From Ceratotherium simum simum (taxonomy: Eukaryota > Chordata > Mammalia > Perissodactyla > Rhinocerotidae), in NCBI RefSeq assembly GCF_000283155.1, contig NW_004454175.1, forward strand, positions 3,571,556-3,635,555: DNA of 64,000 nt. Reading direction: 5' to 3'. The translations under genes were made by a program, and so were the position numbers. Below the pieces are notes generated by a model. It had not been told where the DNA came from, ran no database searches, and saw nothing but the letters and a program-made list of their open reading frames with translations. Positions 1-12,008 of this stretch are shown here, in pieces (positions within the stretch are counted from its first letter, which is position 1; each line of letters starts with the position of its first letter).

Positions 1-140
1 ACACAATAGCCCTGCTGACACCTTAATTTTAGCCAACTGAGACCCATGTCAGATTTCTGACCTACAGAACTGTAAGATAAATTTATTTTAAGCCACTAAA
101 TTCGTGGTAATTTGTTATGGCATCAATAGGAAACCAATAC
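1..140 (+). mobile_element. MLT1-type (MaLR) LTR, 3' end
   Basis: The sequence reads like the 3' end of an MLT1/MaLR LTR: 'cctacagaactgtaagata', an AATAAA-like stretch, 'ttttaagccactaaattcg' and 'gtaatttgttatggca', ending near 'aaaccaatac'. The 5' part lies outside the window. The family call rests on recalled consensus. Confidence 0.75.
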
Positions 141-430
141 CATGTGTATATGAATTAGAAACAAGACTTAAACTACTCCCTCACCTCTCCAGCCAACATG
201 GACCCTTCCCCAAGGAAATATCTAGGATCCCCATCCCCCAATCAATGATCACCCACCTAGTCATGAACTTAAACAGTATGATTTTGGGGAGACATAACAC
301 ACCAGAACAGTTTATCAAAATATATTTTTCAGAGTAATGCTTAAACTATTTCACTTAAAAAGTAAAAAAAAACTTGCATCTCAACTGATTCTTTTACTGG
401 GGAAAAAAACAGTTTGATGTACTGCAAAAA

Positions 431-560
431 GTTTGTGCTTTGGAGGTAAACAGACTGAATTTCAACTCTGACATTAGACTTTGGTTATAGACAAAGTACT
501 TAACCTGGACTTCCATGTCTTACTGGGAAGTGATAAAATAATAATCATACACAAGAATAC
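431..560 (+). mobile_element. MIR SINE fragment
   Basis: The MIR core runs in order: 'gctttggaggtaaacagac', 'tttcaactctgacatta', then the conserved 'caaagtacttaacctgg'. It is strongly diverged, as expected for this old mammalian SINE. Confidence 0.65.
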
Positions 561-2107
561 AAAATATATAATGATATATACACACAAAATAATAATCATA
601 ACTTATATAACGTTTTCAAGAAAATAAGCATTGGAAGAAGTGTTAAGCTGTTCCTCTTTTGTTTTCAGTGGTGTTCATTGAACACATGATATACTGGTAC
701 CTCTAAAGAAATCACGTGTGCCAAGGATTGCAATGGGAGGAGTGGAAAAGTGAAGAGAAGTGGGTAAATAGATGGGAGAGGCAGTTAATAATCTATCAAC
801 CCATGTAGTTTCCCATTAAAAAAAATAAACACTACATTAGATAACATAGTGATGTAGGCCTGGGACCCTACACTGCAAACTCAAAAATCTACCCATGCCT
901 GAGGTTTCTGAAAATGCCTCTGCTCCTGGTAATTCACCAGCCTTTGCATTTTCAAGATGTTTCCTGTTTAAAATTCATTGATAAACAAAGCAAAGAGCCC
1001 CACAGCAGAACTGATCTGTATCCCATATCTCTCTCTAGAAGACAGAAAAGGTAATCCTCCATTGTTCAGAGTGCTCATTGCATTTAACCCTTCAGCCCGG
1101 TCATGGACACCACCAATACTGCCCTGGGTAATTCACCTGCAAATGATGCCACACAGCGTGATGACTCCAAGATGATTCCAGCAGAAAATGCTGAGATTTC
1201 TCTTTACCAGGAGATTTGCAAACACCATGTTGTTTTTTTCTTTCCTAAAAAATGTACAAATTGTTCTAAAATATAATCACCGGGCAGGCTTCCATGAACA
1301 TAGAAAACATAATGCATCCTTTTAAAAGTGGCACCAACAGGCCTCCTGTCCCACTGAGAGTGGATGAGACCCCAGTGGAGCGAGACATCCACTTGTGCAT
1401 ATCTGTTTCTGAGGATTATCGCAGAGCACTGAAAACCAGGTAAAGTCATTACCCAATCAGACAGGTATTTGACAACTCATAAGAACTGGTTCTAGTATTC
1501 AAATAAGCACTCTGCTTGAAAATACAAACTCTGTGTGTGTCCTATATTTTTGAGCTTTATGAAATAAAACTATAAAATAATGAGATCAAGTTTTAACAAA
1601 TATGCCAGGACTTAAAGGTTCTCAATAAAAGGTACTTCCCTCATAGCAGAATCCTTGAAAGCTACATAATTCCCACGATACTGCTGTTATCAAAACATTT
1701 TTTTAACTCCTTTTGAGCAGCTGCATTCTGAACTCAGGCATATCCTCCTATAACAACCTTATTGGTCGCAGATGTTGGTCCCTTGAGAGATGGATTTTAT
1801 TGTTGCAAAGAGTCCAAACTCGTTTGAAAGCTTGGTTTGATTAGTAAAGTAAGTTATCAATGGAGATCAAGCATTCTGGATCAAAAACAAGGCTTGAAGA
1901 TAAAATCATAAAACTGGGTTTTCTGGGAAGCACAAAAACCGGCCAACAAGATGGCTCCAAAAGGGGAGATTTAAAAGAGGACTAAGCAATGACGTCACTA
2001 GACTAGGAATATAGGATTTCAAAGTGACTATTTTGAAAGGAGAAACCCTCACTTGATGTATGCTACAGCATCTGTTTGAGAGAGAGACAGAGAAAGTCTC
2101 ATTGCTC
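561..2107. other. Unassigned non-coding stretch
   Basis: I recognise no repeat or exon here. The short open frames overlap on both strands and have no protein-like signature. A perfect CRE/ATF palindrome TGACGTCA sits at 1990-1997, in a moderately GC-balanced segment (1730-2040) without repeat signatures. That segment could be regulatory, but one 8-mer is weak evidence. Confidence 0.4.
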
Positions 2108-2114
2108 TGGGGCA

Positions 2115-2370
2115 GCAGTTCTTAACTGTTTGGCCTCAAGACTCCTCTACACTTTTAACTTGTAACTATTGGTAGTCACCATATTAGAAATAAAAACTGA
2201 GAAATGTGGAAAATGTTTGCTGACATTTTAAAATAGTAATAATAAACCCACTACACGTTAATATAAATAACATTTTTCTGCAAAATGACTACATTTTACA
2301 GAACAGAACAAAATTTATCAAGAACAACGGCATTGTATCACATCTTTGCAAATCCCCTTAACGTCTGGCT
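2115..2370 (+). mobile_element. hAT-type non-autonomous DNA transposon relic
   Basis: It begins with a hAT-like terminal sequence 'cagttcttaactg'. It continues with 'caccatattagaaataaaa', 'aataataaacccactacac' and 'gtctggcttaatagaaga', an order I recall from an old MER-class hAT element. The 3' end decays into unrecognisable sequence before about 2560. Subfamily is not assigned. Confidence 0.55.
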
Positions 2371-2671
2371 TAATAGAAGACCTGAGCCATCCCTCCACAA
2401 AACACTACGAAAGAGTGGGCATGGGGGAAGGAAGCGGACACGTGCATTCAGCCTCCAGTACGCCAAAAGCTGCAGACGTGCTCTCTCAGATAGACAGGAA
2501 GGCGTTTCTCAGACCTTCTGTTGACATGACAGAAAAGGTTTTGAAAATGAATATGTCTTAGACCAAACGTTTGGGGAGACTATTATAGTTCACAAAAAAC
2601 TTTCATCTCGGCACGCATGAATTGAGCCCTCTCTGTGTTCCAGGCACTGTTCCAAATATTTGCTATCTTAG

Positions 2672-2855
2672 TAAAAAGAGCACTCAACTGAGGAATCCAC
2701 ATATCTGGGATCTGGTCCCCGGGCTGCATCTAACTAGCTGTGTGTCCCCAGACAAATCACCTAACCCTTTCCAATCCCAAATTTCCACATGGTAAAGATG
2801 GAGACATTAAAACAAATGAACTCTAATGATCTTTCTGTTCTAAAATTCTATGATC
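2672..2855 (+). mobile_element. MIR SINE
   Basis: A near full-length MIR: 'agagcactcaactgagga', 'ctaactagctgtgtgtcc', 'gacaaatcacctaaccctt' and the 3' 'ctaaaattctatgatcc'. Just upstream, 2620-2670 ('gtgttccaggcactgttcc') looks like a small L2 3' remnant on the minus strand. Confidence 0.8.
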
Positions 2856-3844
2856 CTAAAGCCTGGTGGCAACCTGCATGTACATAAGCAGATGAAAAGA
2901 CATTTTAAGATGTGTGAGGACAGAAGAATGTGGGACACATTTCTCTTATAATGGAGTGTAAGGTGCAGGGCTCTTTCAAATGGTGTGGGTGCCCATCAGT
3001 GGAACAGAGGCGTTGAAAGACAATGCAAACACCATCCAGAAATGTATCCAGAGCCTCAGGAGCTGGGGCCATGAGCATTCCACACCTCCACCGAGTATGG
3101 CTGCTTTCCAGGGACTCTGCCCTTTGCTGTTCCGGATCTTATCATTCCCAGTGCTCCAGACAGAACACACGAAGCCCCCGTGACGCTGAGCATATGGCCT
3201 GGCTCAAGAAGTGCTCTCCTGCACAGAGAAATAGGACATGTGACAGAGACACAAACACCTGGTTGTAACCAGGATTCTCAATGCAATTATCCTTATCCTT
3301 GAAACATGTGAGCGCAGCTAACAGTAAGCCTTCAGCTACACATGAAAACGGCAGTAGCCTAGACCATTTTTGTCTGAATGACACTTCCCCCTCTCTCTCA
3401 GCTCTGCCACATGCTCACATGAAATATCAAATTGCAGCTCATATTGAGTAATGAATATGCCCGCCTCAGCCTATCACCAAGCCTTCAGCAGTCTGCCTGG
3501 GGAACCGGGAGAGACGTTAGAGGTTTGCAGGCCAAGCACAAAATTGAAGACAAGCTTGAATTAATAATTTGCTTATTTCTATACATGTGCTTCAAAATAA
3601 AGTGCAAATTGAATAAGGTAATAACAGAGCTTGGGAGAGAAAAAAAGCCTTCCTTTTGCAAACTGCTGACACTTCAATTTCATTATCTGTCACCACCCTG
3701 AATGTGATTTGCAGATGTGCTCTCCCTATGTCATCATGTGGAAATGTCTTCAGGAAGAGCCAAAAATGAATGGAAAACAATTCCACAGAGCTGTGGAAAA
3801 AACAAAATTAAACCTCTCATTTTAAGCTGATTTTTTTAGAGCAC
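2856..3844. other. Unassigned non-coding stretch
   Basis: There are no repeat landmarks I can name. Several short ORFs overlap on both strands at 2976-3384, which is expected by chance in GC-richer sequence. None shows a recognisable motif or a clear coding bias. Confidence 0.4.
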
Positions 3845-3915
3845 GGTTTCTTAAAATTGTGCTCCATGGACCTCTGCATCTGAATCACCTGAGCATTCCT
3901 TGGAAATCCCAGGGA
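3845..3915 (+). mobile_element. MER5/MER20-type hAT fragment
   Basis: Only the 5' terminal part remains: 'ggtttcttaaaattgtgct', 'ccatggacctctgcatc' and 'tgaatcacctgagcattcc'. This matches the start of the MER5/MER20 hAT-Charlie group. The 3' half is missing or unrecognisable. Confidence 0.55.
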
Positions 3916-4269
3916 CGTTTCATATGTTGTCTATTCCAGGTTACTTCAGCTTTTTCCTACATTGACACAAAAGTCTCCATCGTGTTCTTGCCGATCACAG
4001 CTGCATACATACCTCAGGCGCCATGTCGGTTGAACTATCATTTTCAGGCACCTTTGTCCCTGGATGTGGGTGCCTAAAAATGTACACCCATCCCCATCTG
4101 TGTTTTTAATCACTGTCTCCCTTACATCATAGTCAGGCACTTATACAAGAATGAAAACAATGTATGTTTGAATCCAGACCCAGGATCTTACCCCATCTAA
4201 TTCATCAGGGCCTTTTTCTGCGGTCTGAGGACATTAGGGAGGAAATATGTAAAAAGAAGTACAGAGATG

Positions 4270-4298
4270 GCTACACACACACACTCACACACACGCAT
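4270..4298. repeat. Short interrupted (CA)n
   Basis: Alternating CA with single interruptions (TC, CG), about 28 bp. Confidence 0.85.
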
Positions 4299-4594
4299 TC
4301 AGAAACAAATTTAGACTCAAAATATTGGAAGAATCACATCCCAAACAAACCTCAAAGGAAGAACAGCTGAAGACTCCCTATTTCCCAGTTCCCATGGAAG
4401 AGTCCTCTGTGGACAGGGTGGGGCAGCTCTGAGGAATCGCCTTTCCTGTGGGTGTGGACGGTGCCACAGAAAGATCACCCAGTGTAAGATCAGAAAGGTG
4501 TCCTCTCTACACATGCATTTCCTCGGCACAAGTGCTTCTCCTCCTCCTCCTCCCCTCCCAACCCCGTCCCGTGCTCACTCTTACTCTGTCAGTC

Positions 4595-4830
4595 CTCTGC
4601 AAGCCTTCCTGATTCCTTAAGATTGGGTTAGGTTTCCTTTCTGCATGTTCCCAGAGCTCTGGATTAAAACTACCTAATAATTTGTCTATAATTTCACTAA
4701 AATATAAACTGTAACGTAGGAACTCCAACTTGTTAGGTTTTGCATCCCCAGTAGTCTGTTCGTTGCCTGGCATATAATAGGAACAAATACTGGTTGGATG
4801 AACAAGTGAACAAATGAGCACACTTAGACC
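4595..4830 (+). mobile_element. L2 LINE 3' end
   Basis: The L2 3' segment is readable in order: 'gcaagccttcctgattcc', 'gggttaggtttcctttctg', 'gcatccccagtagtctg', 'gcctggcatataatagg', ending in the TGAA-type tail 'tggatgaacaagtgaac'. Confidence 0.7.
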
Positions 4831-4983
4831 AGTCTGAATCGTTATCCTAAGGGAGGAAGGGGAGGCGAGCAGAGGAAATGAAGATTAGGCATGTAGAGAT
4901 TAGCAACGGGATATTATGTCTCCCACATCTGGGTTACTGGTTTGCATCCAAACTTGGTAGGTAACTTATAAAAACTAATATCA

Positions 4984-5013
4984 ATTAATGCCTAGTTGGT
5001 ACTGGGCATTAAT
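4984..5013. repeat. Near-perfect 30-bp inverted repeat
   Basis: ATTAATGCCTAGT (4984-4996) and ACTGGGCATTAAT (5001-5013) form a 13-bp stem with one T.G pair around a TGGT loop. Flanking bases do not extend the pairing. No terminator or miRNA-precursor length is reached, so function is unknown. Confidence 0.8.
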
Positions 5014-5639
5014 ACCACTTCCAGAGGCCAATATCCAAAGTCAGAGGAAATGGGAAATCACTATTGTCCATTTTAATTATCAATATCCACCAAGACATAA
5101 AGGATCAGTTGGACAGTGAAGCTAATGATCATCTTTCCTCTACAGGCAGCCCAAGAACCTCTTGGCAATTACAATCCTTGAAAACCCAAACAGAAAGATG
5201 TCCCTGCGGATGTTCATCTTGCATTGCCTTTTATCTTCAATTAAGAGGCCCAGGTAAGGACAAAGATGAGGAAGACAACCTAGCAAGGTCAAGGATGACC
5301 ACTTTCTTCCTTTGCAGGGCAGACCCCTATATCTAAAAATTAGAAATTGATAGAGATGAGACTGCGTAACATAATTTTAGAGAGATTTCAAGAAGTAGAA
5401 GGCAAAAATAACACAAAATATCAAATGGACCATGATATGTTACAAGCTACTGGTCAGAGCAAAAATCAAGTTCCCAGAGGGAGAAGTGAAGAGAAAGAAA
5501 CAAAAACATCTCCACTTGGAGATTTCAAAGACATCTCAGAATCCCCAGGTACAAAGCCAAACCCTTACTCCTTTCTTTCAAAATCTGCTTTTCCTCCAGT
5601 GTTCATTATATTAGTCAACGGCACTAGTATTCACCTTGT

Positions 5640-5820
5640 TATTCAAAACTAGAAACTTGAGACTCATTCTTGCCTCTTTATTAACTTGTCCTTCCCTATC
5701 ACCATCCCATCTAATGAATCACCAAGAACTACTGATTGTACCTTCTAAATATCTCTCTTTATTTCCATTGCCAGTACCTTATTCCATCATTATCTATTGC
5801 CCATACTCTATATTATTCAA
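5640..5820 (+). mobile_element. L2 LINE, segment 1 (ORF2 region)
   Basis: The sequence follows the L2 ORF2 region: 'gagactcattcttgcctc', 'tgaatcaccaagaactac', 'accttctaaatatctctc'. It corresponds to the consensus part '..ctcacaccccacatccaatc..'. It continues after the LTR-like insertion at 6215, so 5640-7256 is one L2 broken into three. Confidence 0.6.
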
Positions 5821-5821
5821 G

Positions 5822-6214
5822 TTAAGTAATGCTTGCTACTTTAACAAACAAGCTCAAAATCTAGGAGATTTAAACACAATAAAAATTTATTGTTCCACTC
5901 AGAGTTCAATAAGAGTTGGTGCTGGGGCTCCTACTATAAACAGTTGTCTAGGGGTCCAGGCTCTTTCTATCTTCTGGCTCCACCATCTTCTAGGGCTTTT
6001 GAGTCTCCTACTGGGTCCACTGCTTCTGGCCAGCAGACAAGGAGAGAGAGAGCATGGAGGGTTTTCAAGCATGGGAGTGGCAAACATCACATCCATTCTC
6101 ATTCCACTGGCCAGGAACCAGTCATGTGACCTCATAAAATTGTGAATGATCTGGAAAAGTAATCTAACCCTGGGCCAGGAAGAAAAAAGAAACAAGGTTA
6201 TTGGTTAGCATTAG
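5822..6214 (-). mobile_element. LTR-like (MaLR/ERVL-type) insertion, antisense
   Basis: A block foreign to the L2 around it: 'aataaaaatttattgttcc', 'ggctctttctatcttctgg', 'ccactggccaggaaccagt', 'catgtgacctcataaaat'. This word order is typical of antisense MaLR-like LTRs. It contains a 169-aa open frame (5636-6145) that spans the L2/LTR join and is therefore not a gene. Confidence 0.5.
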
Positions 6215-6389
6215 CATTCTGTAACCACGGATCTCCTCATATCTACTCTTGTCTTAACCACTCCTACTCTAAGCCATTCTCCCCACTGCAGACAGAATGG
6301 GAAAAAGTTCTGATCACATTACTCTCCAGCTTATAACACTTCAATAGCCACCATTGCTCTTAGGATAAACACCAAAATCCTTTTCCTGG
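6215..6389 (+). mobile_element. L2 LINE, segment 2
   Basis: It resumes the L2 order: 'ccactgcagacagaatgg', 'tctgatcacattactctcc', 'aacacttcaatagccacc', 'gctcttaggataaacacc'. It stops at 'ttttcctgg', exactly where the next insertion begins. Confidence 0.75.
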
Positions 6390-6969
6390 TGTATCAGTCA
6401 GGGTTTGATGAGACGAGAAGAATCACCATGATAAAGAAGGGATTTATTAGAGGAGGTAGGCCTTCCACAATCATGGAAGCTGATGGAACAGTCCATGTTG
6501 GCTGTTGCCTTTGCATCTGGTTCTGAGCCTGGAGTTATTATATATCAGCCAGACTGGTGATTGGAAGGCCAGCTGGATGCGGATGAGAATAAGGACAAAT
6601 TGGAATCCATGAGGGTGAACTGGGATCCACAAGGACAACTGGAAACTATGAGGAACCTATGTCTGCTTCACACCACCTCCAAACTCAACTTTAGCCATGG
6701 AGCTAAATCCAGGAGTGGTAGATCCAGATGCTGCCCCACGCCAATGAGATGAGCTAGCAGATCTAAGACATCATGCACGAGCTGCCACAGCACGTGAAGC
6801 CCTTACCAACCTTCAGAGCATGTAAAGTATGGCTGATGCTTCACTTCTGCCTTCCAAATCTCCTGCAAAATGTCTATTGTGGCCTAAATAACCCAGAACC
6901 ATACAAGCAAGGGTTTTCTGGGAAACATGGTTCAGCTTAGCTAAGTGGACACAGTCCAAAGCCACCACA
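6390..6969 (-). mobile_element. LTR insertion (ERVL/MaLR-type), antisense
   Basis: It starts TGTATCAGTCAGGGTTT, the antisense form of the common LTR end '..accctgactgatac(a)'. The antisense polyadenylation region 'gaagggatttattagagg' follows. It ends CA near 6968. The L2 on each side is collinear in the consensus, which confirms this is an insert. I could not establish a clean TSD. Confidence 0.65.
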
Positions 6970-7256
6970 TGTGACCTATAAGACTTGGCATGATCTGGCC
7001 ACTGCATACTTCTCCATCCTCCTGAGTGAAACTCTCACCTTTTCTATTCTTTAAAGGTCACTCCCCCAGAAAGATTCCCTTGACCAAGATCTTCTTTAAA
7101 ATACTCAGTGTCCTTTTAACTACTTGTTCAAAGTCTAGCTTTACCAATAGACTACAAACTCCAAGTGGGCAGGAACCATGTGTACAGTGCACACTACTAT
7201 GTCCCAGCCCCAGGCATGGTGCCTAGTACACAGAAGGCACTCAATAAAGACCTGAC
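6970..7256 (+). mobile_element. L2 LINE, segment 3 (3' end)
   Basis: The L2 resumes: 'cttggcatgatctggccac', 'tcttctttaaaatactcag', 'gactacaaactccaagtgg', 'cacagaaggcactcaata'. This is the canonical 3' end of L2. Confidence 0.85.
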
Positions 7257-7835
7257 AAGGGAATATCAACCGGTGTATCAATGGACCTCTTCTTAGACAG
7301 GAATCCAATTAAGCCACACAGTGTTGATACTGTTCCAGCTTTACTTTCAAAGAATGTCTAAAGTAGGAAAGACAGCTCCTTGAATGAGAATTCATTCCAA
7401 AGTCTGACATTCATTTTCATTGTACCTCACCTAAATCTTTAATGCCTTTAAAACTACCCAATGAAGTTCCTGTTTGAGAGATATAGGCCACTAAATGATT
7501 ATATATTAGCACCAAGGAAGATAAAGGATTATCTCATTGGGAGATTTATGAGAAATAGTACACAGCTAACATTTCTACATTACATTAGAACCACCTGCCC
7601 AAAAGCAGGGAGATGGCATCTATGACCCTTCAGGGAAATTCCCGTTCAATGAGCCTATCAAAGTTATTTTACTAGCACAGCCATGTAAGATTAATCATCT
7701 TTGTGAATTCTTAATTGCTGTGGTCAGACAACCCCCAGAGAGTAATCACACACCATGGCAGAATTCGCTTTCCTTTTTCGTTCTTCCGTGATGAAGGAGA
7801 AAACTGGAAGGAGCAGTAGTTCACTACCTTTGCTC

Positions 7836-7965
7836 ATTAATTCATTTAAGAAATAATTACGGGCGTTTCCTGCGGGGTAAGGGCTAGGGGTACAAAGATG
7901 GCTAAAGGAATTCAGAGTCTAGCAAGGAGAAAGGCAAGTAAACAGACATGGTTGGTATTTCTTTA
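7836..7965 (-). mobile_element. L2 LINE 3' end, antisense
   Basis: Antisense L2 landmarks: 'attaattcatttaagaaat', 'gggctaggggtacaaagat', 'attcagagtctagcaagg' and 'ggcaagtaaacagacatgg'. Confidence 0.7.
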
Positions 7966-8044
7966 GAGGTATTCGAAGAAGAGCAGCTGCTATTTAAAAA
8001 AAACAAATAAGTGACCAAAACAGCATAGGAAGTAAATGTTAGAT

Positions 8045-8250
8045 AAATATCAGGCATTGATGTAAACACGTTACATGAATTAACACACCTATTCCCCATA
8101 ACAATTCTGTGAGGTAGGTACATTGATTATTCCCCATTTTCACAGATGAGAAAGCTGAGCCACAGAGAGGCCAAGTAACTTGCCTAAGGTGACACAGCAG
8201 GTCTCCAGAGCCCCCTGCTTTATCACAGTGCTACCCTGCTTCAACCTATC
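8045..8250 (-). mobile_element. MIR SINE, antisense
   Basis: A well-preserved antisense MIR: 'cataacaattctgtgaggt', 'ccattttcacagatgaga', 'aagtaacttgcctaaggt', 'atcacagtgctaccctgct'. Confidence 0.9.
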
Positions 8251-10847
8251 TCCCTACTGCCTTCCATCATCTCTCCGTGACCATCAGGCCTAATGATTAC
8301 AAATTAAGTTATTAAGGGTTCAATGATTAATTTTTTAAATATAATGAATTATTAGCATTTTAATGAAAATGGCATTTAAAATCTATAGAGGGATCAAATT
8401 TGTAAACGCTTTCATTTGTGAATATAAATACTTACATAGTCTCAAAAGATGAATACAAGTTATTCGCCAGAAGGAGTTCCAGCCTTTGACCATGTCCCAT
8501 CCTGGTCTGCGTCTGTGCTTCCCCCCTTCCCTAGGCCTGAACGATGGGGCAATCCTCCACTACCCTCCACACAAGTCACCACGTTTTCCAGGGAAAAAGG
8601 AACACAGGGGTATCCAAAAACGATACATCAAAATAGTTTCTACTCTTTTCCCTCAATCCTAGGGTTTTCTAAGCAGTGTCTGCTGAGAAATGGGCTGGCC
8701 TCAGCTGAGTCCTAGATGGAAGAGGGAACAGAACATATACAGAAAATGCAATTCTTTCATTCTATCAGGAGGTGTAAAGAGGCATAAAAATCATTTCTTG
8801 TTTGATTTCACGTTGAAGTGGATCAGGATCAGCATGTAGAATCCTCTTATGATGATTCCATACACTGTATCTAGTGTACAGTATCTAGTATATTCCCTCA
8901 GCCATCCAGCTCCATTTGGGCCACACTGGATGCTACGGAAGCCCACTGGGGCAGCAGGAAAGGCTTCTCAAAAGATGCTGGGCTCAAAGAATATGCCATG
9001 GAGAATCCTCTGGAGAATCCAAATAGTTCCCTATAACTGGAGGATAAAGCAGTGGGTAGAACAGATGGTTAAGGTGATGGGGGGAAGTCCTAGAGATGAG
9101 CCTAAAGACGTAACCAGGGGCTGCATCACTAAGGGTGTATAGACTTGACTCCAAAGGCTATGGAGCACTGCCAGAGAAAAGCACCGAGGAAGATCATCCT
9201 GGCAGTGGCAGTATAGAGGACGGAAGAGAAGTCCTTTCCCTAGAACTTATGTGGTGATCTAGCACTGGGGATACAGCCATGCCTAGTTAGTTGAGGTTCT
9301 CCATTGCTTTAATAATAATAGATCAAAATAAAAGGTAGGAAGGGGGACTGGGTCTTTTTTCCTCCTTTTCTTTAGCTATGATCATAGAATACACATGAAC
9401 CTAAGTTGGGTTCAAATGTTGATAGCAAAACTCAGTGGAATTCGTAACTTCCAAAAGAGACTGGCTGGAGCAAGATTGATGAGAAGTTGCGATCTAGCCA
9501 TGAGAAATGAAGAGTCCTTCTAAACTTTTTTATAAAAGGATAGATAATAGTCTTGAAAGGGAGACCAACTGATAACAAGAAAGCATCAGAAATGCTTCAA
9601 TGACCTATAATGGGGACTGACTTTATAGCTAGGAGGACAGAGAAACTTACAAGTCTATCCTCTCTCCATGGTGGCACGACCACAGATACCACGGGAGTAG
9701 AGTGCACGGATCAAGAGCAGCTTATGATCCTTCGTCTCATAACATTTGATCAGAGGAGAAGTTTTTATGATACTTTACAGTACATAGTAGTTAAATTGAA
9801 CAAATATTATGACCACAATAAAACACATTCTTATCACTGGAACATAAATCAGTAATTGCTACATGATGAGGGAGTTTCCTCCACTAGTCCAGGGACGCTG
9901 CTAGCATCAACTGGGGAGAAGTTTAAAGATAAAACCACAGCATCAAACATCGTTTAAAATCAAAACACCACAAAATTAAAACCTGTTCCCTCCTGGGCTT
10001 GAATGCTGCTTTTCAAACCTTTTACAAGAAGCTTTTCACTCTCTAGTTGATCACTAAAAAGCCACCTAGATAAAACCTATTAATAAGAACTCCAATGGAG
10101 AGACTTGCCATAAAATCAAGAATGCTTTGGAGCTCGGTGGAGAGTCACTCCTGCCACACACAGTTTGGCAGCAGAACTCCACTCAATCCTGGCACACGTG
10201 TTTTCAATTACAAACTGAAGCTTTCTATCAGAGTTGAAATTAATTGTTTATAATGCTGGCATGGGAGAAACTCTTTGAGGGGGAAAATGTCTACAGCTCA
10301 CATGGTTGGACTTCTCAGGTAGAAAGATGCACCACCCCCCACGTGTCCGAGTCAAGGAGGGGGAGAGTGTCAAGACCCTGGTAAAGTGAAATCCGTTTTA
10401 CGATTTTGGTTTGAATTCCTTGAGTTATCACACTTTCTGGAAATAGTGAAATAGAGGTTGTATCTCGTAACAATCTAACGAGTAGTTCTTATTTATAGAT
10501 TCTTTGGAACTGGCAAGCTCTGGACATCTGAGACAACACGGAACATCCCCATTCTGCTCTTTCCAGGGCTTAAGGTGGTGAAAATAAGGTCGCTCCGAAA
10601 GCGGTTCGGAGAACTTCTAAGGAAAATGGGCTCAGGGAGTGTTGCTTTTTCTTTATTTGAAGTCATATAAGCTTGTGAATTCACAAGGTTAATATCTTCC
10701 TTTAAAAAAAGATCTCATTTTTATGGACTGATCCAAGACTAGAGTAATTTTGGAAAAGACTTTTTTAAAAATTCAAAGCAACAAATTCCTCCAAAACATA
10801 AAAAGTAGTAATTCACTCTATAAATTTCCTTTCTTTTTTTTAAGCTA
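8251..10847. other. Unassigned non-coding stretch, 2.6 kb
   Basis: No transposon landmarks or exons are recognised. The 97-aa frame at 8849-9142 and the others have no recognisable motif. A short imperfect direct repeat around 'tatctagt' occurs at 8867-8892 (ctgtatctagtgt / cagtatctagtata). Confidence 0.4.
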
Positions 10848-11040
10848 CCAAATACTGAACACAGTATGTGCCAGCCATTGTGCTAAGAGATCACTCAGTC
10901 CTCACAGCACCCAATGAGGTAGGTGTTCTTCTCCTCCGTTTTATAAGTAAAGACATTAAGGCTCAGGCAGTTTAATTAAGTTGCTTGATGTGACACAGCA
11001 AATAAATGATGGTGGTAGGATTTGAACTCAACGCTGTGTG
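10848..11040 (-). mobile_element. MIR SINE, antisense
   Basis: 'tatgtgccagccattgtgc', 'cctcacagcacccaatgag', 'gtgacacagcaaataaat' and 'taggatttgaactcaacgc' follow the antisense MIR order. Confidence 0.85.
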
Positions 11041-11973
11041 GGATTTATTGCTATGACATGTGCCGCCCCATCAGAAATAACAACGGGAGACACACTGGTG
11101 CAGGGCCTCCATTTTCCCTCTACTGATGCGTCAGGGCACAAAACCACCTCATTAAACACAAAAATGTTCCTATCATGCTTCTGGTTTTTGACCAATCACT
11201 TCAATTATAAAAGGCGTGTATTTCTAGGGGAGAAAGGATTTTATTGCTTTTGCAATAAATGTGTATAAATAACTCTGTATGCAAATGAGATTGCTTTGCC
11301 TTTCCTTTGTACCTTCTAAAATCTGACATACAGACCACGTCTGTGTACTCCACACAACCAAAATGTTTTCTGGTGCTCCAGATAACCCCCGTATTTATTA
11401 TGTATACCGCTAAGGGCATAGACTTAACTTTCTTACCTAAGCGCAGAAACGTAAATCAATTTTCAAGTTTGAAATTTGCTATGTATAAGTAGCAATAAAT
11501 TCAGTCTCGTCCAAGGGAAGGAAGTAGGCATAAGGAACCAAAGTTGAGACATTCTCTTGAGATTACTAACAATTCACCTTCAACACAAGTGCAAAGAAAA
11601 CAGCACTTAGTACCCATTTCCTGGCGCTACCCAATTGCAATAGTTTCCCACCCAACACAGACTTAAAAATATATAATATGTACATTTTCATTGCCCCAGT
11701 GAGTGCAGAAAAAAGCTAAAAAATTCTTAGGGCAACCGGTAAGAGGAACTCAAATCAACCTTGTAAAGAGTGCCTGTCTCTGGTTTTATACTAATTGCCA
11801 TGTAAATTAACAAAAAGCACAACCCCACCAGAAAGGAAAACGAGGTTTCTTCACAGCCCATCAGCAAAGTCCCCCCAGAAGCCTAAATAACATCATGCCT
11901 GTTTCTTTAGACAATAAAATGCCAAAGTTTTTCTTTTGCTGTCAGCAAATGATGAATACATGTGGTACCGATT

Positions 11974-12008
11974 ATTTAATACCACTAGACCACCAGGGAA
12001 GAAGATTT
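11974..12008 (-). repeat. tRNA-Glu-like motif, copy A
   Basis: On the minus strand the segment reads TCCCTGGTGGTCTAGTGGT (11981-11999) followed by ATTAAAT. The first 19 bases equal the 5' end of nuclear tRNA-Glu as I recall it. The rest of a tRNA is absent, so it is not a tRNA gene. It matches copy B at 29 of 35 positions, including the non-tRNA ATTAAAT part, so the two share an origin. Confidence 0.6.

Noticed and set aside
5636..6145. Longest continuous ORF without N, 169 codons
   Set aside because: It spans a junction between an L2 LINE and an antisense LTR-like insertion, has no motif, and competes with overlapping frames on both strands.
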